Assembly: GCA_024399015.1 (NCBI GenBank)
Contig: JAKSIC010000003.1
Location: 124,001 to 188,000, forward strand
Origin: Fibrobacter sp.
GTDB taxonomy: Bacteria > Fibrobacterota > Fibrobacteria > Fibrobacterales > Fibrobacteraceae
Reading direction: 5' to 3'
Length of the DNA stretch: 64,000 nt
In this document: one piece after another, positions 35,534 through 44,990 of the stretch
Layout of the letters: each line of letters opens with the position of its first letter
How positions within the stretch are numbered: position 1 is the first letter of the stretch
Translations under genes and position numbers: made by a program
Notes under the pieces: generated by a model
Told to the model about the DNA's origin: nothing
What the model saw: the letters and a program-made list of their open reading frames with translations, nothing else
Database searches by the model: none

Positions 35534-35678
35534 GCTCACGGTAATACCGCTTGGCTCGGGAAACCGGGCCATTTTTCATGCTACGAATATCTTCCAATTT
35601 TTTCCAGGGCCATTAATTTATTTAGATTGCGGTTTGGTCGTATGGGTATATCGAAATATATCCAATAAGGAGTTTTGG

Positions 35679-37820
35679 ATGAAAAAGATTCTTATTCCCG
35701 CAGCCCTTGCCTCTGCAATGGTCGCCTCTGCTGCTACGGTAACAGTAAATCCGACAGCAACAAAGCAGTCCGTTATCGGTTTCGGCGGCGGCAGCGTTTA
35801 TTACCAGAACTGGATTGCCAAGCTTCCCGCTGCAGACCAGCAAGAACTTTTCGATACAGCATTCGTTGGCTTGAACCTTTCCATTTTGCGTATCGGCAAC
35901 TGGCTTCAGGATGAATCCAAGGACCTTTCCGAAGACATCGCCATCATCAAGGCCGGCAAGGAACGCCTCGGCGACCATATGAAGATTGAAATGTCCAGCT
36001 GGAGCGCACCGGGCAACTTGAAGCCCAGTGGCAGCGTCAACGGTAATGCAGGTTCTTCCAAGTCCGATAAAACCTTGAAGAAAGCCTCTGGTGACAAGTA
36101 CGGCGCATACGCCTACACCGACTTCGCCAACTGGTGGAAGAAAAGCCTCCAGACCTACGCCGCAGCAGGCATCGTTCCGGATTACATCTCCCTGCAGAAC
36201 GAACCCGACATGGAAGCTTCTTACGAAGAAACCTTGTTCGAGCCTACAGAAACCAGCGAAATCGCAGGCTACAAGCAGGCCCTTAACGCCGTCTACGACG
36301 CATTGAACGGCATGGCCAACCATCCTAAAATTCTCGGTCCCGAGCCTCTGGGCATCGGCTACAATAATTTCCAGAAGTACACCGCGGAACTGGACCAGAG
36401 CAAACTGGACGGCTACGCCTACCACCTGTACCATAACGGAAACGGCAATACCGCCGGAAACAATTACCTGAGCCCGGAAAGCTTCCGTACCCCGATGAGC
36501 GAAGTTGCTACCAGCGTTAGCGCCAGCGGCAAGCCCATCATCATGACCGAGTTCTGCCCCATGGAAGACGAACCCCGCGAAGAAGACATGGTGGGGCTCG
36601 CCCACATCATGCAGATCGGCTTTACCGATGGTCTCCTGAACGGCTACATCGCCTGGGAACTTTTCTACGGATACCACAGCCAGATGATCGGCGTCTGCCC
36701 CGGTGCAGACTGGGACCTCGACGGCAGCGGCAAGTACGTTTGCGAAGACAAAGAAATCAAGATCTTCCCGGAATACCACGCTATGCGTCACTACTCCAAG
36801 TTCGTGAACCCGGGTTGGAAGGTGATTTCCACAACCACCGCAGAAGCAGACCTTAAGACCGTGGCATTCGCTAGCGCAAGCGGCGACTCCATTTCCGTCA
36901 TCATCATTAACACCGGCAAATCTGAAATCAAGTTGGACAACCCGACCATCTCCGGCTACAATGTCGGTACCGCCGTACAGTCCAAGGAAAACGGAGCCAA
37001 GAGCAAGAACATTACTGTTTCTTCCTGCACCGTGCTTCCGGCACGCTCCATCACCACCCTCGTTTACAAGAAGGGCGCCACAGCCCCCGCAGCAACCACC
37101 TGTAAGGATGAAACCACCGACGCAGGCTACGTAGCCCCCGTTGAAATTCCTATCGATGATATCGTTGTAATCGACTACTCCAAGACCAAGGACGTCACTA
37201 CCTGGGCCGCTATGAGCGATGATCTCACCCCGGTTACCTACTCCAACACCGCTCTCGATGGCGTTACCGGTTACGCAAGCGTTCCTCTGGCAGGTTGCGA
37301 ACAGGCTGTTTGTGGCTACAAGAGCCAGCTCCTGAACCTAAGCTCCGAAGGCGCCAAGGCTTTGCAGTCCTGCAGCAAGTTGGTCATTACCATGCGCAGC
37401 ACTACCACCGACAACGCCTATGTGAATGTGGGTGCAGCAAATGGTGGCGACTGGATCGACTACGAATACGGCAAGTTGGCCAGCGGAAGCAAGTGGAGCG
37501 AAACTGCAGTCAAGTTGGATAAGGAAGGTGGCAACAAGTCCACCGCCCTCACCTTCAACAGCGACGCCAGCGGCATCTACATTGCAAAGATCGTGGGCAC
37601 CGGTTGCACCACCAAGTCTACCGCAATCCAGCCCAGCATCAAGTATGCAGCTAACGACAGCCACATGGCCGCAAAGCTCTTCGACCTGAACGGCAACCTT
37701 CTCTGGAGCGGCATCAAGAGCCAGGCCTTGAACGACAACGGCACCCTCCGCCTGAACGTTCGCCAGGGCACCTACCTGCTGAAGACCAAGTCCAGCACCA
37801 TCAAGGCTATCAAGAAATAA
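35679..37820 (+). CDS. secreted GH30 xylanase/glucanase-type hydrolase
   Basis: A 713-residue secreted enzyme with signal peptide (1-18, ASA). The GH30 barrel plus side beta domain spans about 20-460: QSVIGFGGGSVYY at the N terminus, acid/base Glu175 in SLQNEPDM and nucleophile Glu291 in IIMTEFCP. The lack of typical glucocerebrosidase motifs and the context favour GH30 subfamilies acting on xylan, but this is not proven. A carbohydrate-binding-like beta domain (about 490-660) with paired cysteines and a C-terminal sorting-like segment (LFDLNGNLLWSG ... VRQGTYLLKTKS) follow. AAGGAG lies 7 bases upstream of ATG 35679. Monocistronic. Confidence 0.88.
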   Translation: MKKILIPAALASAMVASAATVTVNPTATKQSVIGFGGGSVYYQNWIAKLPAADQQELFDTAFVGLNLSILRIGNWLQDESKDLSEDIAIIKAGKERLGDHMKIEMSSWSAPGNLKPSGSVNGNAGSSKSDKTLKKASGDKYGAYAYTDFANWWKKSLQTYAAAGIVPDYISLQNEPDMEASYEETLFEPTETSEIAGYKQALNAVYDALNGMANHPKILGPEPLGIGYNNFQKYTAELDQSKLDGYAYHLYHNGNGNTAGNNYLSPESFRTPMSEVATSVSASGKPIIMTEFCPMEDEPREEDMVGLAHIMQIGFTDGLLNGYIAWELFYGYHSQMIGVCPGADWDLDGSGKYVCEDKEIKIFPEYHAMRHYSKFVNPGWKVISTTTAEADLKTVAFASASGDSISVIIINTGKSEIKLDNPTISGYNVGTAVQSKENGAKSKNITVSSCTVLPARSITTLVYKKGATAPAATTCKDETTDAGYVAPVEIPIDDIVVIDYSKTKDVTTWAAMSDDLTPVTYSNTALDGVTGYASVPLAGCEQAVCGYKSQLLNLSSEGAKALQSCSKLVITMRSTTTDNAYVNVGAANGGDWIDYEYGKLASGSKWSETAVKLDKEGGNKSTALTFNSDASGIYIAKIVGTGCTTKSTAIQPSIKYAANDSHMAAKLFDLNGNLLWSGIKSQALNDNGTLRLNVRQGTYLLKTKSSTIKAIKK

Positions 37821-37828
37821 CAAAAAAA

Positions 37829-37858
37829 AGGCCGCTTTTAAAGCGGTCCTTTCTTTTA
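37829..37858 (+). terminator. rho-independent terminator
   Basis: AGGCCGCTTT and AAAGCGGTCCT pair (one G-T wobble), followed by TTCTTTT. Confidence 0.85.
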
Positions 37859-37896
37859 GTCCAGAGGGCGGGGGAATCTCCTGCCCTTTGTTCATA

Positions 37897-38535
37897 TTAA
37901 CCTTCTTCCAAGGCTTCCTTGTATTCGTCGACGGTAGCGATGTATTCGTCGATCATGTCTTCCTTGGAATCCAGGTAGGCAAGAATCTGTTCCAGGTGTT
38001 CCTTCTGGAATACAGCCTTGAGCTGGCGGGAAGCGTGACCACGGTAGCCCCATTCCTTGAGGATTTCGTCGGTAACAACGAAGGAATCGTTCATGGAAAC
38101 AAAGCGCATGGGACCGTAGACAGCCCAGTTGTGTTCCATCTGCATGCATTCCGGTTCCTGAAGTTCCGGGTTAGCCATGAAGCGCTGGATGTGGCGGGTA
38201 CGGACGTCCTTGATCTTATCAATGCGCATGTAACCCATGATGAGGTACTTGTTGCGCATTTCGGAATCGCTCAAACCTTCGTAGCGGGTACCGAACAGGA
38301 TGTAGCGGCTCTTGGCCTTAAGGATGGCGTTCACTGCCTTCACATTATAGCAGCTCATGAGACCGTAGGTGCTGGTTTCATAGTTGGGTTCATAGAGGAA
38401 ACCCTTGCCATTTTCGTTCAACTGATCGCGTACAGGCATTTCGGATTGATGGCTAGTTTCAACATAGAGCAAGCTACCAGCTGCGTTACCGCGGTAGTCC
38501 TGCCAACCATCAAGATTAATCTGAGTCTTGGGCAT
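37897..38535 (-). CDS. hypothetical protein
   Basis: A 212-residue soluble protein without signal peptide or membrane segment; no family recognised. It has alternating alpha/beta character with segments YILFGTRYEGLSDSEMRNK, MGYMRIDKIKDV and a C-terminal acidic helix (EDMIDEYIATVDEYKEALEE). ATG 38535 is chosen over GTG 38550 because GGAAAG sits just upstream of it. It lies between the GH30 gene (convergent) and murI (same strand, 137-base gap containing a CGGACCG/CGGTCCG hairpin at 38620-38639). Codon usage matches neighbours. Confidence 0.7.
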   Translation of the reverse strand: MPKTQINLDGWQDYRGNAAGSLLYVETSHQSEMPVRDQLNENGKGFLYEPNYETSTYGLMSCYNVKAVNAILKAKSRYILFGTRYEGLSDSEMRNKYLIMGYMRIDKIKDVRTRHIQRFMANPELQEPECMQMEHNWAVYGPMRFVSMNDSFVVTDEILKEWGYRGHASRQLKAVFQKEHLEQILAYLDSKEDMIDEYIATVDEYKEALEEG

Positions 38536-38672
38536 TTTTTTACTTTCCACACAAATAAGTTAAACTTTGACAACCCCGAACCACCGCCCGGAGTCGCCCC
38601 TAGATATAAATGTTACAAGCGGACCGCGTTACCGGTCCGTCGTTTACCATATAGCAATTTACAATTTACTTA

Positions 38673-39482
38673 CTAAAAAGTCAACGACTCTGCGGAAATA
38701 TCCCGCATTCCAAACAGAAATGCGCCTTTTTCGAAGAATTTCGCGGTATCTGTGGTCAAAAAACTGGTCTTTCCATTTTTTGAAAGCCTAGCTTCAATCT
38801 CAGGATGCCTCTCCAGGTAGTCCACCGTCTTGGAGGCAACAATATCCCCCTGGAACACCAGACGGACATTTTCGGGCAGAGCCTTTCGGATGGCCTTTTC
38901 CAGAAGGGGGTAATGGGTGCAGGCCAAAAGGATGGTATCGATTTCGGGATCTTCCTTCAGCAGGGCATCCACTTCCTTTTGAACAAAGTAATCGGCGCCG
39001 GCGGACTCGCTTTCACCGTATTCCACCAACGGCACCCACATGGGGCAGGCATGCTGCGTCACCTTGAGGTTCGGGTAGAAATGGTTGATTTCAATCAGAT
39101 AGCTACCCGAAGAAACCGTACCGGCAGTAGCAAAAATCCCAATGTGGCCGCTCTTGCTAAAGGAGCCAATCTCTTCGGCGGTGGGGCGGATAATTCCCAG
39201 CACGCGACGGTCCGGGAATTCAAAAGGCAGAACCTGCTGCTGAATGCTGCGAAGGGCTCGGGCGGAAGCCGTATTGCAAGCAAGGATCACCAAAGGGCAG
39301 CCTCTCGCAAACAACTCACGGACACACTGCAACGTATAGCGGTAAATGGTTTCGTAGCTTCGGGATCCGTAGGGGGCACGGGCGTTATCGCCCAGGTACA
39401 GGTAGTCGTACTGGGGCAGGGACTTTTGCAAGTCCCTTAAAATGGTCATGCCGCCGAATCCGGAATCGAAGACGCCAATCAT
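38673..39482 (-). CDS. murI: glutamate racemase
   Basis: A 269-residue cofactor-independent racemase providing D-glutamate for peptidoglycan. Catalytic cysteines are in ACNTASA (about 70-76) and ACTHYPLL (about 180-187); the N-terminal GVFDSGFGGMTILRDL and LGDNARAPYGSRS signatures are intact. It starts 3 bases after the stop codon of the helicase/acyltransferase fusion gene, with an AAGGAAGG ribosome-binding site inside that gene, so it is co-transcribed with it. Confidence 0.95.
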   Translation of the reverse strand: MIGVFDSGFGGMTILRDLQKSLPQYDYLYLGDNARAPYGSRSYETIYRYTLQCVRELFARGCPLVILACNTASARALRSIQQQVLPFEFPDRRVLGIIRPTAEEIGSFSKSGHIGIFATAGTVSSGSYLIEINHFYPNLKVTQHACPMWVPLVEYGESESAGADYFVQKEVDALLKEDPEIDTILLACTHYPLLEKAIRKALPENVRLVFQGDIVASKTVDYLERHPEIEARLSKNGKTSFLTTDTAKFFEKGAFLFGMRDISAESLTF

Positions 39483-39485
39483 CGA

Positions 39486-41717
39486 CTATGCGCCTTCCTT
39501 TGCGGCTACAATTCTTTCACGAACCAGGTGGACCAAGTCATGCTTAGGATCCAGATTCGGGTTTTCCTTCATCATGGCGGCAACGTCAACCGGGTCAAGA
39601 ATCTTCACGTTCACCTTGAGGGGCTTGGTATCCTTACGGGCTTCCCAGACTGCAGCGGAACCGGTGATTACCAGCGGCAACAGAATGCCATTGTTTTCGT
39701 AGGCGAAACGGAATGCACCGCTCTTGAAGGGGCCAATTTGACCATTCTTGCTACGAGTACCTTCAGGGAAAATGAACACGCGAGGTGCAGTACCACATTC
39801 TGCGATAGCGGCACGGACACCAGCAGCGGCACCGCCCTTCTGACGGTCCACCAGAATGCAACCAATACGGTGCATCCAGAAATTCAAGAAGGGAATCTTG
39901 CCCAAAGACTTCTTGGCCACAAAGCCGATGGTCTTCTGGATAGAAAGGAACACGATAGGAATATCAGCAAAGGAGCTATGGTTACCCACCACGAAAACCG
40001 GGCGGCTCCAGTCCACCTTGCCCAACACAGCCTGATTTTCAATGGTCAAATCCACACGAAGCATCTTCATGCAGAAATCTGCGAAGAACTGAATGCGGTC
40101 ATCAACCCAGGCGTCAAAACCCTTCTTACCATGAAGCAACAGGCCGAAAGGCACGCGAAGCATCTGGAAACACATGTAGCCGAGAACAATGAGGCCAACT
40201 TTAAGCTTGAAAAGAATCAGCGGCATATAATATTCCGAATAAGGTTTGTCTTTTGGAAGGAACCGGGAGCGTTTAAAATTGCGCAAGACTCCTTTCCAGT
40301 ATCTTTGTTTGCAATATAGCAAAACCAGAAACGCCTCGGCCCGGGTGACCCCCACATAGTACAGCCTTCGTTCCTCTTCCAGCTGGCGCTTTCGTGCCGC
40401 ACGAGTTCCGGTGCATTCTCCCGGGGTCAGGCCCTCGGCCATACCCGCGTAATAAACCACTGCGTACTGAAGGCCTTTCGAGGCGTGGACAGTTTCCACA
40501 TGGACTCCGTTTTCCACTACAGCCTCTGCCGACTCGCCAGATTCAAGCCCCACCTCCCCTATGCTATCGCCAAACACGGGAATGCCATAATCCCGAAGGG
40601 CCATTTCATAATAGACGCGTTGGCGATTATAGCGGACCAAGATTGCAAAGTTTTTCCATTCCAAGTCGTACCCCAGGCGCAGTTCCTTAATGGAGGAAAC
40701 CACCTTTACCATTTCCTCCACAGGATTATCCGACGTCCAGACTTCCGGCTTGCGATTCTCCCGATAAAGCGGATTTCCGCCCGAGCCTTTTGAGTTCCCC
40801 GCCCGCAAGGTCTTTCGAAGATGTACCGGTTTGTTGGTAAAGATTTTGTTGGCCAGATGAAGAACGTTTGGCACCGAACGATAATTCCATTCCAGACGAA
40901 TCAGCGTACTTTGTTTAAAATCGTCCCGAAAGCGATTGATGTTCCCAATATCCGCCCCACGGAATCCATAAATAGCCTGGTCATCATCCCCCACTACAAA
41001 AAGTTGTTTTCTATCTCCCAAAAGATTTTTCACCAAGCGATACTGCGTCGGATTAATGTCCTGATATTCATCCACCAAAATTTCGTGCCACTGTTCCTGA
41101 AAATATTTTCGCGCTTCTTCAAACTTTTCCAGCAGTCGAATGGCCATATAAATCAAATCTTCGAAAACAACTTGACCCGATTCCAGAACCTCGCCACGCA
41201 ACACTTCCAGTTTCGCATTCACGGAAGACTTATAACCATCGGCGAAAAGGTCCTCTCGGGAAATTTTCATCTTCTTCAAATTCAGTTTTGCAAGTTTTTG
41301 CAGAAAGTCCTTGCCCGCACCTTCCGTAGGCACCGGCATCTTTTTGAAGCCGAGCAGTTCATAAGCGAAAACTTCCCGCAGTTCACCCGGCGCGCCATTC
41401 GGGCGACACGGTATCTTGCATTTCAGCATAAACAGCGCCAAGGAATGAAAGGTGCAAAGTCTCACCCCCGCATTAGGGAACAAAGCCTGCACGCGTTCAC
41501 GCATTTCCGCCGCAGCCTTCGCCGTAAAAGTCAATGCCAAAATTTTTTCCGGCTCCACCCCGCACAAAATCCTGTACTGGATTCGCTTTGTCAGAACCGA
41601 CGTTTTTCCGGAGCCAGCTCCCGCCAAAATTAAAAGTTGATAATCTTTTTCGTGGTCATGCAATACAGCAGCCCTCTGGTCCGGATTCAATCCGGCCAAA
41701 ATGCTTTCAGCATCCAT
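39486..41717 (-). CDS. UvrD/PcrA-like helicase (2B-less) fused to PlsC-like acyltransferase
   Basis: One uninterrupted 743-codon frame. Residues 1-497 form a superfamily 1A helicase: Q motif LNPDQRAAVL, Walker A AGAGSGKT (about 32-39), Ia LTFTAKAAAEMRER, II VDEYQD, III VVGDDDQAIYGFRGAD, IV-like EWNYRS, V VHASKGLQY and VI EEERRLYYVGVTRAE. The region between motifs IV and V is very short, so subdomain 2B is nearly absent. Residues 498-743 are a complete 1-acylglycerol-3-phosphate acyltransferase-like domain: two hydrophobic stretches, NHSSFAD (NHx4D, 579-585) and FPEGTRSK (about 650-657). An internal ATG at 40226 with GGAA 6 bases upstream could start a free 246-residue PlsC. Followed by murI after 3 bases. 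Confidence 0.85.
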   Translation of the reverse strand: MDAESILAGLNPDQRAAVLHDHEKDYQLLILAGAGSGKTSVLTKRIQYRILCGVEPEKILALTFTAKAAAEMRERVQALFPNAGVRLCTFHSLALFMLKCKIPCRPNGAPGELREVFAYELLGFKKMPVPTEGAGKDFLQKLAKLNLKKMKISREDLFADGYKSSVNAKLEVLRGEVLESGQVVFEDLIYMAIRLLEKFEEARKYFQEQWHEILVDEYQDINPTQYRLVKNLLGDRKQLFVVGDDDQAIYGFRGADIGNINRFRDDFKQSTLIRLEWNYRSVPNVLHLANKIFTNKPVHLRKTLRAGNSKGSGGNPLYRENRKPEVWTSDNPVEEMVKVVSSIKELRLGYDLEWKNFAILVRYNRQRVYYEMALRDYGIPVFGDSIGEVGLESGESAEAVVENGVHVETVHASKGLQYAVVYYAGMAEGLTPGECTGTRAARKRQLEEERRLYYVGVTRAEAFLVLLYCKQRYWKGVLRNFKRSRFLPKDKPYSEYYMPLILFKLKVGLIVLGYMCFQMLRVPFGLLLHGKKGFDAWVDDRIQFFADFCMKMLRVDLTIENQAVLGKVDWSRPVFVVGNHSSFADIPIVFLSIQKTIGFVAKKSLGKIPFLNFWMHRIGCILVDRQKGGAAAGVRAAIAECGTAPRVFIFPEGTRSKNGQIGPFKSGAFRFAYENNGILLPLVITGSAAVWEARKDTKPLKVNVKILDPVDVAAMMKENPNLDPKHDLVHLVRERIVAAKEGA

Positions 41718-41799
41718 AACGCCTCATAAGGAAAGGGGCATAGTCCCGTGGCACCTAGGCCGCGGCGAACTAGCCTCCGCTATCTAGAAAAGGAAGGAC

Positions 41800-42816
41800 T
41801 TACGCGTCCTTGCCATCAGCGTCGTTTGCTTCGGTTTTAGCCTTGGGCCCGCCATCCAGCAGGAACACAAATGCTCCGAACAAACTCAGAACAAGACTTA
41901 CAAAGTAAGCCAAAAGCTGGATCACTACAGATTCCAAGCTTGCAACGCCAGCCCTTGCGAACAAGGACTGTGCCAGCAATTCTCTGGGGCCGAAACCGCC
42001 AATGGAAATGGGCAGGGCACTGATAATTGCAACCAGCGGAATGTAGTAGAAATACCAGGATATAGAAAGGTCTACGCCTACGGCCATACCGCAGAAGTAG
42101 TGCACGAAAATTCTCAAGGCCTGCGTCACTGCAGAAAGGCAGCTAATGCAAATCCACAACTTCAAGGAACGGAACTTCTGGAAGCGGGAGAACATGTGAA
42201 TCAGGCGGCCGCTAATTTTTTCCGGCAGGAACTTCGCCATCATGGAACTGATGAAATTACCCAGGCGACGGCTGAACAAAGAAGCGAACAAGCCACAGAA
42301 GCCAACAAAGATCCAAATGGAAGGCCACATGAAGGCACGCTGCGCTTCGTCATGAACAAAGAACAAGGCGCCCATAGCGAGAGCAAACAACGTAATAAAG
42401 AAAAGTCCAAACAAACGATCGAAGAAGGTGGCGGTAAAACCTGCGCCCACAGAATCCTGACCACCCTGCATACGGATGTCGTAAATCTTCTTGGCATCAC
42501 CGCCCACATTACCCGGCATAAAGTTGTTGAAGAACAAGCCCACGTGGTAAAGTTTCAGCAAGTGGCCATAGGACAAATGAACGTCCTGCTTTTCCAGCAA
42601 CAGTTTCCACTGCATACAAGCGGTGAAGTTAGATGCAGCGAGGCAAAGCAATGCAATGACCAAAGGCAGCACGCTCTTGCCCGTGAACAAACGGTACAAG
42701 TCATCGATGCTCCAGTCCGGAGCCATCACGATGTTTCTGTACACGAAGTAGGCGGGAACAAGAGTTACCACCAACTTCAAGCAGAATACCAGGAATGACT
42801 TCAGCTGCTTATTCAT
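41800..42816 (-). CDS. lysylphosphatidylglycerol synthase TM region/YbhN-like membrane protein
   Basis: A 338-residue protein with about eight transmembrane segments of the UPF0104/AglD family. The motif FFNNFMPGNVGGDAKKIYD (about 100-118) and the later ALPISIGGFGPREL are family hallmarks. Members act as flippases or lipid/glycolipid transfer membrane proteins without the MprF synthase domain. The start ATG 42816 overlaps the stop codon of the GT4 gene (GATGAATAA), implying translational coupling. Likely works with the glycosyltransferase and methyltransferase in assembling a lipid-linked glycan. Confidence 0.87.
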   Translation of the reverse strand: MNKQLKSFLVFCLKLVVTLVPAYFVYRNIVMAPDWSIDDLYRLFTGKSVLPLVIALLCLAASNFTACMQWKLLLEKQDVHLSYGHLLKLYHVGLFFNNFMPGNVGGDAKKIYDIRMQGGQDSVGAGFTATFFDRLFGLFFITLFALAMGALFFVHDEAQRAFMWPSIWIFVGFCGLFASLFSRRLGNFISSMMAKFLPEKISGRLIHMFSRFQKFRSLKLWICISCLSAVTQALRIFVHYFCGMAVGVDLSISWYFYYIPLVAIISALPISIGGFGPRELLAQSLFARAGVASLESVVIQLLAYFVSLVLSLFGAFVFLLDGGPKAKTEANDADGKDA

Positions 42817-43951
42817 CGGCAACCTGCTCCACCTGATGTTCAATCAAAGCGTCCTGCAAAAGATTCAATGTCAGTTCTGCAGCAGTCTCCCAGCGGAACT
42901 CATCGGCATAGGACTTGGCTTCATCTTCAAGACGAGTGCGCAGATCATCATCACAATAGACGCGATCCATTTCAAAGGCGCAAGCGTCCTTGTCACCAGC
43001 AGGGAACAGCAAACCAGTTTCGCCGTTACGTACGCTATCACGAAGACCCGGAACGTCGCAAGCGATTGTGGTTGTGCCAAGCTTTGCTGCCTCCACCACT
43101 GTCAGGCCCCAGCCTTCCTTGTAGCTGGTTTGCAAAAGCGCAACGGCATTCTTCAAAAGCGCACGCTTACGTGCAGCAGACACAAAGCCCAAAAGTTCCA
43201 CACGATTCGTGAGGCCACGTTCTGCAAGCCATGCAGGAATCTGCTTCAGGAGCGGACCATCGCCAGCCACCACCAGTTTCACATCCTGATGTTGCTTGGC
43301 GAATTCTGCAAAACCTTCCAACGCAGTCCAGATACCTTTGTAACGATGCACGCGGGACAACCACAAGAAGTACGGGCAGTCAATGCCTTCGTCTTCCTCA
43401 GCCTCCACCACATCGGCAGCGCAATCATCGGAGCCGTTATAAATCACGGCAACGCGATCTTCCTCCACACCAATTTCGCAAAGTTCGCGCTTGGTGCTGG
43501 GGCTCACCACAATGAACGTCTCCTTGCGGTAGAACAGCGGAATGATTCGTTCAAAGAACCACACGCCAAAAGCCACCGGGAAAATTGCCTCGTGGAAAAT
43601 GGAACCACGCCACAGGTGATGCATCTGCACCACCACAGGTTTCTTCTGCAAGTAGGGAGTGAACAGCGGAAGCTTGTTCAAGTCCTCCACCACCACGTCA
43701 AAACCGAACTCACGATCCAGCTTGCGGATATTTGCAGCCACAGTAAGCTGGAAGAAAAGATCGCCACCCTTACGGACAACCTGAATACCATCCACCATTT
43801 CGCGAGGCTTAGCGCCAGGGAAACTTGTGGTGAACAGAACTACCTGATGGCCCATTTCGGCAATCAGGGAAAAGATTCGGTGAAGATGTTTTTCGGCACC
43901 GCCAGCGGCAGGGTGCAAACGATCTCGATAATTTACAACAAGGATTTTCAA
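42809..43951 (-). CDS. GT4-family glycosyltransferase
   Basis: A 380-residue GT-B fold enzyme. The N-terminal GGAEKHLHRIF (about 17-27), nucleotide-sugar-binding FLWLSRVHRYKGI, and the C-terminal EGWGLTVVEAAKLGT (EX7E type, about 280-294) are typical of GT4, which use UDP- or GDP-sugars with retention. The acceptor is unknown. It lies 10 bases after the methyltransferase gene and overlaps the YbhN-like gene by 8 bases, so the three genes form a tight operon. Confidence 0.92.
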   Translation of the reverse strand: MKILVVNYRDRLHPAAGGAEKHLHRIFSLIAEMGHQVVLFTTSFPGAKPREMVDGIQVVRKGGDLFFQLTVAANIRKLDREFGFDVVVEDLNKLPLFTPYLQKKPVVVQMHHLWRGSIFHEAIFPVAFGVWFFERIIPLFYRKETFIVVSPSTKRELCEIGVEEDRVAVIYNGSDDCAADVVEAEEDEGIDCPYFLWLSRVHRYKGIWTALEGFAEFAKQHQDVKLVVAGDGPLLKQIPAWLAERGLTNRVELLGFVSAARKRALLKNAVALLQTSYKEGWGLTVVEAAKLGTTTIACDVPGLRDSVRNGETGLLFPAGDKDACAFEMDRVYCDDDLRTRLEDEAKSYADEFRWETAAELTLNLLQDALIEHQVEQVADE

Positions 43952-43961
43952 GGTCTACGAC

Positions 43962-44741
43962 TTAGGGCTTACGACCCAAGACTCCAATGCAAAGCTGAGT
44001 GTAATGCATAACCGGATGTGTAGCCAAGGAATCCAAAAGACGATCCTTCAGCTTCTGATAAGCCGTACCCTGAAGGGGATACTTCGGCAACTCCACACCC
44101 ACCTTGAAACCCACTTCGCGAAGCATGCGATAGTAGAGGTTGGGGCGCATCCAGTCGCCGTATGCGTAAACGTTTTCGAAACCAGCATCGTTCATCAGCT
44201 TCTTGAGCTGAGGCATGGTGAACTGCTTTTCCCAACCGGCAAACCACTTGTCCATAGCAATCAAGATATGCTTGATTACGGTGTACGGGTGAATGGTCTG
44301 GGGAACATCGCAAAGGCAATGGCCACCATGCTTAAGGATGCGGTAGTTTTCCTTAATCAGGGGCAGAGAATCCTTGAAGTGTTCTGCAAGGCCCTGATGG
44401 AAAACCAGGTCGAAAGTACAGTCCGGGAAAGGAGCCTTGAATGCATCGCCACGAACCAGGTGGAGATTTTCCTGCAGGTTTTCCTTTTCACGGAGGGAAT
44501 TAACAATTTTCAGACTATTATCAGCAAAATCCAGGACGTAGACATCAGCACCAAGGCGGGCAAGTTCGGCACTATCGCGGCCGGTACCAGCACCAACTTC
44601 GAGAATTTTCATGCCTTCAAGCTTGAAATTCTTCTTGATAGCTTCCAAAACCGACGGAGACGAAGGATAAACCTTGTCCATATCGTTCTTTTTCTGCCAA
44701 AACTTATTCCAAACGGATTGATCGGGCTCTTTTATTGACAT
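43962..44741 (-). CDS. class I SAM-dependent methyltransferase
   Basis: A 259-residue Rossmann-fold methyltransferase with motif I ILEVGAGTGRDSAELA (about 44-59), the acidic end of strand 2 VYVLDFADN and motif IV-like FDLVFHQGLAEHF. The C-terminal half (WFAGWEKQFTMPQLKK) resembles proteins from polysaccharide clusters. Substrate unknown; context with GT4 and a flippase-like protein suggests glycan or glycolipid methylation. No Shine-Dalgarno; TATTTTTG lies 5 bases before the ATG at 44741. An upstream in-frame extension exists but is not supported. Confidence 0.88.
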   Translation of the reverse strand: MSIKEPDQSVWNKFWQKKNDMDKVYPSSPSVLEAIKKNFKLEGMKILEVGAGTGRDSAELARLGADVYVLDFADNSLKIVNSLREKENLQENLHLVRGDAFKAPFPDCTFDLVFHQGLAEHFKDSLPLIKENYRILKHGGHCLCDVPQTIHPYTVIKHILIAMDKWFAGWEKQFTMPQLKKLMNDAGFENVYAYGDWMRPNLYYRMLREVGFKVGVELPKYPLQGTAYQKLKDRLLDSLATHPVMHYTQLCIGVLGRKP

Positions 44742-44746
44742 AACGG

Positions 44747-44754
44747 CAAAAATA
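44747..44754 (-). promoter_or_regulatory. TAnnTTTG box 5 nt before methyltransferase start
   Basis: TATTTTTG-CCGTT-ATG on the minus strand, a full match to TAnnTTTG at leaderless spacing. Confidence 0.5.
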
Positions 44755-44832
44755 TACGAAAAAGAGATACCGTCCATAATCAAATAAAACAGTTAGAGGA
44801 GGCAAAATTCATGTTCAGAAGAGCAAACAGAT

Positions 44833-44902
44833 TAGTCACAAATAAATGACTATTCTATATTTTGTGACAAACATTAGTCATTGTTCACAAATTTATGACA
44901 AA
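44833..44902 (+). promoter_or_regulatory. cluster of dyad motifs (candidate enhancer-binding sites)
   Basis: TAGTCA-N8-TGACTA (44833-44852), TTTGTGACAA (44861-44870) mirrored by TTGTTCACAAA (44881-44891), a further TAGTCA (44875-44880) and TTTATGACAA. They lie about 75-145 bp upstream of the sigma-54 promoter, the normal position for binding of a sigma-54 activator. Confidence 0.6.
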
Positions 44903-44975
44903 TTACGTATCACAAATCACTAAAAAACGGCCAACCCGCACTTTAAACGCAAAACTATGCAAAATTTTACACTAT

Positions 44976-44990
44976 TGGCACGCAACTTGC
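44976..44990 (+). promoter_or_regulatory. sigma-54 (RpoN) promoter
   Basis: TGGCACGCAACTTGC followed by T: an exact match to the -24/-12 consensus TGGCACG-N4-TTGC(T/A). The -12 GC to start-codon distance is about 39 bases, with an AAGGAG ribosome-binding site at about 45010, giving a short normal leader. Confidence 0.85.

Noticed and set aside
38620-38639. CGGACCG/CGGTCCG hairpin downstream of murI
   Set aside because: No T-run follows on either strand; not called a terminator.
40150-40300. Possibility that helicase and PlsC parts are two separate genes
   Set aside because: No stop codon or frameshift is visible between them; kept as a fusion, but the internal ATG at 40226 is noted.
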